From Ruegeria sp. TM1040 (lineage in GTDB: Bacteria > Pseudomonadota > Alphaproteobacteria > Rhodobacterales > Rhodobacteraceae), in NCBI RefSeq assembly GCF_000014065.1, contig NC_008044.1, positions 2,379,501 to 2,443,500 on the forward strand: 64,000 nucleotides of DNA, read 5' to 3'. Positions 59,684-64,000 of the stretch are shown piece by piece. The notes under the pieces are model-generated. The model made no database searches, was not told the DNA's origin, and saw nothing but the letters and a program-made list of their open reading frames with translations. Every line of letters begins with the position of its first letter. The stretch's first letter is position 1. The translations under genes were made by a program, and so were the position numbers.

Positions 59684-60184
59684 TCACCCCTGCGCCGCAC
59701 CGCTCCAGCGCGTCACCTGCCCGCGCACGCCCCCCCAGGCCCCCGGGTTGAGTGCGAGTCCCAGTACACGTTCGGGATTGGTGGGCGGTGGCATTTCAAC
59801 ACCGTCCAAGCGCTCAAACCCAAATCGCTGATAATAGGGCGCATCCCCCACAAGGATCACCCGTTGCCAATGGCTGTCTTCCGCTTTCCACAGACTGTCG
59901 CGGATGAGTGCGGCACCAATGCCCTCGCCCTGTCGCGTCGGGTGCACCGCCACCGGACCCAACAACAGCGCGTCCTGCGTGCCCACGTGAACGGGCCAGA
60001 ACCGGATTGCGCCCGCCAGAATACCATCACTGTCGCGTGCAACCTGGCTGAGCCTCTGTACCGGCGCCACCCCATCCCGCAGCCGATAGGAGGACAAAGC
60101 CGTCCGCCCCGGTGCAAAACACAGGTCGTAAAGGGCTTCGACTTCCCAGGAATCCTCTGGCGTCTCTGGCGCGATGGTGATCAC
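59684..60184 (-). CDS. GNAT-family N-acetyltransferase
   Basis: A 166-residue acetyltransferase. The acetyl-CoA loop is V-A-V-H-P-T-R-Q-G-E-G-I-G-A-A-L-I at about 79-95 (R/Q-x-x-G-x-G/A), followed by V-I-L-V-G-D-A-P-Y-Y-Q-R-F-G-F at about 110-124, typical of the YhbS-like N-acetyltransferase group. Acceptor unknown. I use GTG 60184 (V-I-T-I-A-P-E-T) because G-G-A-G lies 10 bases before it and the N-terminal strand starts there; the ATG at 60226 would add a basic head not usual in the family. Confidence 0.85.
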   Translation of the reverse strand: MITIAPETPEDSWEVEALYDLCFAPGRTALSSYRLRDGVAPVQRLSQVARDSDGILAGAIRFWPVHVGTQDALLLGPVAVHPTRQGEGIGAALIRDSLWKAEDSHWQRVILVGDAPYYQRFGFERLDGVEMPPPTNPERVLGLALNPGAWGGVRGQVTRWSGAAQG

Positions 60185-60293
60185 GAGTCTTTGGCTCCAA
60201 CGGCTGCGCCTTGTGACCAGAGCCAACGCGACGCGGGGGTGGATTTCGCCCTAGCACGAGCGTAAGTCTGGGGCAAACACTTGGAGACATAGA

Positions 60294-60899
60294 ATGTTCT
60301 ACCGCCCCGAGGATGGCCACGGCCTGCCCCACAATCCGTTCAACGCCGTTGTGACCCCCCGCCCGATCGGCTGGATCTCCACCCGCTCCGGCGCGGGCGT
60401 CAACAATCTGGCACCCTATTCCTTTTTCAATGCGGTTGCCTATGTACCGCCGCAGGTGATGTTTGCCTCGACCTCGACCAAGGACGATCAGGACGGCACC
60501 AAGGATTCCATCGCCAACATCCGCGAAACCGGCGTGTTCTGCGTCAATGTGGTCGAATACGCCATGCGCGATGCGATGAACAAAACCTCTGCCGCACTCG
60601 ACAAAGGCATCGACGAATTCGCCCATGCCGGTCTTGAGGCCGTCCCGTGCGAAACCATCGACTGCGCCCGCGTTGCTGGCGTGCCTGCTGCGCTGGAATG
60701 TCGTCTTACCCAGATCGTCGATCTTCCCGGTGAGGCCAACAAAGTTGCCTTTGGCGAGGTGGTCGGCGTGCACTTGCGCGATGATTGCCTTGTGGATGGG
60801 GTTTTTGACGTGACACGGTATCAACCGCTCTCGCGCCTTGGCTATCGTGACTATGCCAAGGTCAGCGATCCGTTCTCCCTCTCGCGCCCGGACGACTGA
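60294..60899 (+). CDS. Flavin reductase family (FMN-binding split barrel) protein
   Basis: A 201-residue protein: N-P-F-N-A-V-V-T-P-R-P-I-G-W-I-S-T at about 14-30 and A-P-Y-S-F-F-N-A-V-A-Y-V-P-P at about 41-54 are the flavin-binding blocks of the DIM6/NTAB group. F-C-V-N-V-V follows at about 82. Such proteins reduce free FMN or act as NADH-dependent oxidoreductase components; the partner is unknown. G-G-A-G lies 9 bases before the ATG. The acetyltransferase gene starts one base after its stop, so the two are an operon. Confidence 0.9.
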   Translation: MFYRPEDGHGLPHNPFNAVVTPRPIGWISTRSGAGVNNLAPYSFFNAVAYVPPQVMFASTSTKDDQDGTKDSIANIRETGVFCVNVVEYAMRDAMNKTSAALDKGIDEFAHAGLEAVPCETIDCARVAGVPAALECRLTQIVDLPGEANKVAFGEVVGVHLRDDCLVDGVFDVTRYQPLSRLGYRDYAKVSDPFSLSRPDD

Positions 60900-60900
60900 C

Positions 60901-61542
60901 ATGCCGCTGCCAGACCCCAGACTGCGCCATCCGATTGTGCTGCCGGACGGGACTCCGCATGCCGGGACCGTGCTGTTGGCGCGTGTGGTGGAGAACCCGA
61001 ATTTCATTGTCGGGGACTACACCTATGCATCGGATTTCGAGCCACCACGCGACTGGGGCAGCCACCTCGCACCCTATCTGTTTGCGGGCGCGCGCGAGCA
61101 GCTCAAGATCGGTCGGTTTTGTCAAATCGCGCATGGGGTGAAGTTCATCACCGCCTCTGCCAACCACGCGCAAGAGGGCCTCAGCTGCTATCCGTTTCCG
61201 GTGTTTGATCCCGCGCAGATGGCCGGGTTTCAACCCGACACCCGCGACACGGTGATCGGCAATGATGTCTGGATCGGCTACGGCACGCTGATCCTGCCCG
61301 GCGCGCGCATCGGCGACGGCGCCATCATCGGCGCGGGTGCCGTGGTGCGCGGCACCGTGCCGCCCTATGCGATCATGACCGGCAATCCTGCCAGCATCGC
61401 CCGCCACCGTTTCTCCAAACCTCAGATCGCCCGGCTTCTGGCGCTGAAATGGTGGGACTGGCCCGCTGATCTGATCCTGCGCGCCGAGCCTGCGATCACC
61501 TCGGGCGATCTTGACATGCTCGAAGCGCTCGCCCCCGACTGA
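60901..61542 (+). CDS. CatB-related O-acetyltransferase (hexapeptide repeat)
   Basis: A 213-residue left-handed beta-helix acetyltransferase of the xenobiotic (XAT/CatB) class. F-I-V-G-D-Y-T-Y at about 35-42 and I-G-R-F-C-Q-I-A at about 71-78 start the hexapeptide coil, the loop with catalytic-type His is S-A-N-H-A-Q-E-G, and V-I-G-N-D-V-W-I-G-Y-G at about 118 and I-I-G-A-G-A-V-V are the later turns; K-W-W-D-W near the end is typical. Could acetylate a sugar or small compound. Tightly linked to the flavin reductase gene. Confidence 0.92.
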   Translation: MPLPDPRLRHPIVLPDGTPHAGTVLLARVVENPNFIVGDYTYASDFEPPRDWGSHLAPYLFAGAREQLKIGRFCQIAHGVKFITASANHAQEGLSCYPFPVFDPAQMAGFQPDTRDTVIGNDVWIGYGTLILPGARIGDGAIIGAGAVVRGTVPPYAIMTGNPASIARHRFSKPQIARLLALKWWDWPADLILRAEPAITSGDLDMLEALAPD

Positions 61543-61584
61543 CGGCGCCGGGCCGAGCCCTGCCAGCACCCAGCTGACAATGCA

Positions 61585-61616
61585 TATAAAAAAGCCGCGG
61601 TCCCTTTGGGGACCGC
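61585..61616 (-). terminator. Intrinsic terminator of the sulP gene
   Basis: GCGGTCCC and GGGACCGC pair perfectly (8 bp) around a 4-base loop; on the minus strand GGCTTTTTTATAT follows. It also lies 54 bp after the plus-strand acetyltransferase and may stop that transcript. Confidence 0.88.
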
Positions 61617-61643
61617 GACCGTTTTGAGACCTCTGTAGGGGCT

Positions 61644-63254
61644 TTAGTGACCGCCCAGAACCCCGGTTTTGACCGAGTAGTCCACCGCGAGGCCATATTC
61701 CGGATCATCGTCGCTATCGACCATCAGATGCCCGGCCTTGGACAGGAGCTCGTGACAATCGCGGCTCAGGTGACGCAGTTGCAGCGCCTTGCCAGCGGCC
61801 TCGTATTTTCCGGCCACAGCCTCGATGGCCTGCAGCGCCGACTGATCCACAACCCGCGAGGCCGCAAAGTCCACGATCACCACGTCGGGATCGTTTTCTA
61901 CGTCAAAGAGCTCGATGAACCCGTCGGTCGAGCCAAAGAACAGCGGCCCCTGGATCTCATAGACCTTGGCGCCTTTCTCGCTCACGCTGTCGCGGGTGAT
62001 CGCGTGAATGCGCCGCGCGTTGTTCCACGCGTAGGCCAGCGCCGACACGATGACCCCGACCACAACAGCGATCGCAAGGTCGGTCATCACCGTGACCACG
62101 GTCACCAGCACGATCACAAAGGCATCCGTCAGCGGTACCTTGGTCATGATCTTGAAGCTGTTCCACGCAAATGTCCCGATCACCACCATGAACATCACGC
62201 CCACGAGCGCTGCCAGCGGGATCTGTTCAATCAGCGGAGAGGCCGCCACGATGAACAGCAACAGAAACAGGGCTGCCGCAATCGCCGCGATCCGCGTGCG
62301 CCCGCCCGAATTCACGTTGATCATCGACTGACCAATCATCGCACAACCGCCCATGCCGCCAAAGAAACCGGTAACAATATTCGATGTCCCCTGCGCGATG
62401 CACTCCTGGCTCGCGCCGCCCCGCTTGCCGGTGATTTCGCCCACAAGGTTCAGGGTCAAAAGACTCTCGATGAGGCCAATCGCCGCCAGGATGACCGCAT
62501 AGGGCAGGATGATCTGCAGCGTTTCCATGTTGAACGGCACCATCGGCACGTGAAAGCTTGGCAAGCCCCCCTCGATGGACGCCATGTCGCCCACGCGCGG
62601 CACATCAAGACCAAAGGCGATCACGATGATCGCTGTAATCCCGATCCCCGCCAGCGGCGCCGGGATCACCTTGGTCAGCTTGGGCATGCCCCAGATGATC
62701 ACCATGGTCAGCACCACAAGCCCCAGCATCATCAGAAGCTGCGGCCCGGCAAGCCATTCTTCGCCCCCGGTGCCGGGTTGCTTGAACTGCGTAAGCTGCG
62801 CTAGGAAAATCACGATCGCCAGACCGTTCACAAAGCCAAGCATCACCGGATGCGGCACCAGTCGGATGAACTTGCCCCAATGCATGACACCGGCGATGAC
62901 CTGCAGGATGCCCATCAAAACCACGGTGGCAAAGAGATACTCCACCCCGTGCTCGGCCACCAGCGCCACCATCACCACTGCCAGCGCTCCGGTCGCCCCC
63001 GAAATCATGCCCGGACGCCCCCCGATGAGCGCCGTGATCAGCCCCACCAGAAAGGCCGCATAGAGCCCCACCAGAGGATGCACCCCAGCCACAAAGGCAA
63101 AGGCCACCGCCTCCGGCACCAGCGCCAGGGCCACCGTCAGCCCGGACAACAGCTCGGTGCGCACACGCGCCACCGTAAAACCCTCATCCTGCATGATGGA
63201 AAGATTGGGAGGAGAGATATTCTTGGCCAAAAGGCCCAATACGCCGCGTGTCAT
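61644..63254 (-). CDS. SulP family anion transporter with STAS domain
   Basis: A 536-residue transporter. L-L-S-G-L-T-V-A-L-A-L-V-P-E-A-V-A-F-A at about 35-53 is the SulP first helix, with G-M-I-S-G-A-T-G-A at about 85 and G-G-M-G-G-C-A-M-I-G-Q-S at about 305 as further signatures; about twelve hydrophobic segments precede a C-terminal STAS domain (about 420-525, V-V-D-Q-S-A-L-Q-A-I). SulP proteins carry sulfate, bicarbonate or other anions; in marine bacteria some take up bicarbonate. Start is uncertain: ATG 63254 has a weak C-A-G-G upstream, ATG 63194 has none. Confidence 0.9.
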   Translation of the reverse strand: MTRGVLGLLAKNISPPNLSIMQDEGFTVARVRTELLSGLTVALALVPEAVAFAFVAGVHPLVGLYAAFLVGLITALIGGRPGMISGATGALAVVMVALVAEHGVEYLFATVVLMGILQVIAGVMHWGKFIRLVPHPVMLGFVNGLAIVIFLAQLTQFKQPGTGGEEWLAGPQLLMMLGLVVLTMVIIWGMPKLTKVIPAPLAGIGITAIIVIAFGLDVPRVGDMASIEGGLPSFHVPMVPFNMETLQIILPYAVILAAIGLIESLLTLNLVGEITGKRGGASQECIAQGTSNIVTGFFGGMGGCAMIGQSMINVNSGGRTRIAAIAAALFLLLFIVAASPLIEQIPLAALVGVMFMVVIGTFAWNSFKIMTKVPLTDAFVIVLVTVVTVMTDLAIAVVVGVIVSALAYAWNNARRIHAITRDSVSEKGAKVYEIQGPLFFGSTDGFIELFDVENDPDVVIVDFAASRVVDQSALQAIEAVAGKYEAAGKALQLRHLSRDCHELLSKAGHLMVDSDDDPEYGLAVDYSVKTGVLGGH

Positions 63255-63413
63255 GACACCAAAACCTGTGAATTCGGGAAGCTTGTTTTGAGCGCCTGTT
63301 AGCCTCTCTGCCCGCGTGACACAAGCCAAGGCCTAAAAACAAGGCCTCAAAGCCCGCCCGCTGCCGCATGCGTGGGCAGAAACCCCAGAGAAACGTCAGC
63401 CTTCCTGCCCCAA

Positions 63414-63431
63414 TGTTTCGCGTGCGAAACA
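63414..63431. promoter_or_regulatory. 18-bp palindrome between sulP and the pentapeptide-type gene
   Basis: TGTTTCGCGTGCGAAACA has perfect 8-bp arms around GT. It lies 160 bp upstream of the sulP start and 106 bp upstream of the plus-strand gene, in a 282-bp divergent gap, so it is a candidate operator. I do not recognise the factor. Nothing else in the gap is clear. Confidence 0.5.
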
Positions 63432-63536
63432 ATAGGTCAGAAGCGCTGTCTACCGTGAACCCTTCTTTAACCCTTGCCCGTCGGTGTGAGGCTCCGCAGA
63501 CTGCGGGTATTGAAGCAGGAAACTTAGAGCAGCCAC

Positions 63537-64000
63537 ATGCATTTTAAAAGCTGGGACGACATTTCCCCGCCGCCAAACGCGGCAGAGCAACAACTCAAAG
63601 CCGCCGCCGAGGCTGGCGTATTGTGCGAACTCGGCCCCCGCGATCAAATCCCCGAGGAACCCGCGAACTGGCAAACCCTGACCGCAGCGCAAGAGGCCCG
63701 CCACATCCGCGCCGAGGTGCTGCGCCTGATCCTGCTCAATGGGGATGGATGCGACGTCACGAAACGAAGCGTCGCTATGTTTGGCGCTTACATAAGTGGC
63801 TCACTCGATCTTACGAATTGCATCATCCCCGGCAACCTGCTCCTGTATAATTGCCCCTTGGAATAGCGCATATTTGCACCCCGATCGAAATGGGCCGGAG
63901 ACCTGCGGCTGAAAACCTGTGCCTTGCCCGGATTGAAGGCCGGTGGCACCGAGTTTCGTGGGCAAGTGTCTTGCGAGGCCGTAAACTTTAGCTCGCCAGA
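63537..64000 (+). pseudogene. Pentapeptide-type protein interrupted by an in-frame TAG, cut by window end
   Basis: The first frame (109 codons) starts F-K-S-W-D-D-I-S-P and runs through A-R-H-I-R-A-E-V-L-R-L-I-L-L and G-A-Y-I-S-G-S-L-D-L-T-N-C to a TAG at 63864-63866. After that stop the same frame stays open to the window end and keeps the same style: D-L-R-L-K-T-C-A-L-P-G-L-K-A-G and G-T-E-F-R-G-Q-V-S-C. Such L-x-L-x-x-C strands are typical of the long pentapeptide-like membrane proteins of Roseobacters. So a nonsense mutation, or a sequencing error, splits one gene. The C-terminal part is outside the window, so gene length is unknown. Confidence 0.65.

Overview
The window is 64 kb of GC-rich (low-60s % by eye) chromosomal DNA from an alphaproteobacterium, most likely a marine Rhodobacterales/Roseobacter-group species. 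The evidence is the gene content and order: a glmM-folP-folB operon with FolB fused to an extra domain, glyQ and glyS separated by a small membrane-protein gene, a lone ctaD followed by a DUF2244 gene, a cyoABCD operon ending in SURF1, a short variant GltX, an FeS-type photolyase, a MORN-repeat export protein and FnrL-type boxes. I see no rRNA, tRNA, CRISPR array, insertion sequence or prophage. This is core chromosome with a few odd genes.

Layout. 1-5 kb: 3' part of a beta-helix protein, a split-barrel flavin-type protein, a small outer-membrane-like protein, an ABM-domain protein, a lipoprotein and MYG1. 5-12 kb: the tesA / ybbA-ybbP esterase-ABC locus, an NsrR-like Rrf2 regulator, a gamma-glutamylcyclotransferase-like protein, DUF2254 and gltX. 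12-24 kb: a Tat-exported MBL hydrolase, an FAD oxidoreductase, nadE, an 18-repeat MORN protein, a GT-like protein, a photolyase, leuA with a leucine-rich leader peptide, and an MFS carrier. 24-32 kb is respiratory: cyoABCD-surf1 (quinol oxidase) and ctaD (cytochrome c oxidase), the latter behind a perfect TTGAT-N4-ATCAA box. 32-39 kb: yqeY, carA, a membrane glycosyltransferase, a GntR regulator, a HAD nucleotidase and a UbiH-type hydroxylase. 39-44 kb: a class V aminotransferase, two overlapping Lrp/AsnC genes, ilvC and a DMT permease. 44-57 kb: glmM-folP-folB, a SleB-type wall hydrolase, a divergent PPDK, glyQ-(DUF6446)-glyS and an exported SPOR/peptidoglycan-binding protein with a dead protease domain. 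57-64 kb: rpiB, SDR, DUF1178, EcsC, GNAT, flavin reductase, a hexapeptide acetyltransferase, a SulP transporter and, at the edge, a pentapeptide-type ORF broken by an in-frame TAG.

Functional links. Branched-chain amino acid synthesis appears twice (leuA with attenuator-like leader; ilvC divergent from two Lrp genes). Two haem-copper oxidases lie within 8 kb, and oxygen/NO control is suggested by two FNR-type boxes and an NsrR-like gene. Folate, cell-wall precursor and wall-hydrolase genes cluster at 44-48 kb. Genes are tightly packed: several start/stop overlaps, three convergent pairs whose stop codons overlap by 4 bp, and about ten good intrinsic terminators.

The most novel items are the leuA leader with two mutually exclusive hairpins, a MORN protein built as a 9+9 repeat duplication, an exported protease-like protein lacking all three catalytic residues, a PPDK with an altered ATP-site, a 33-bp dispersed repeat, and an 18-bp palindrome upstream of sulP. 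All functional calls are from reading the sequence; no database search was run.
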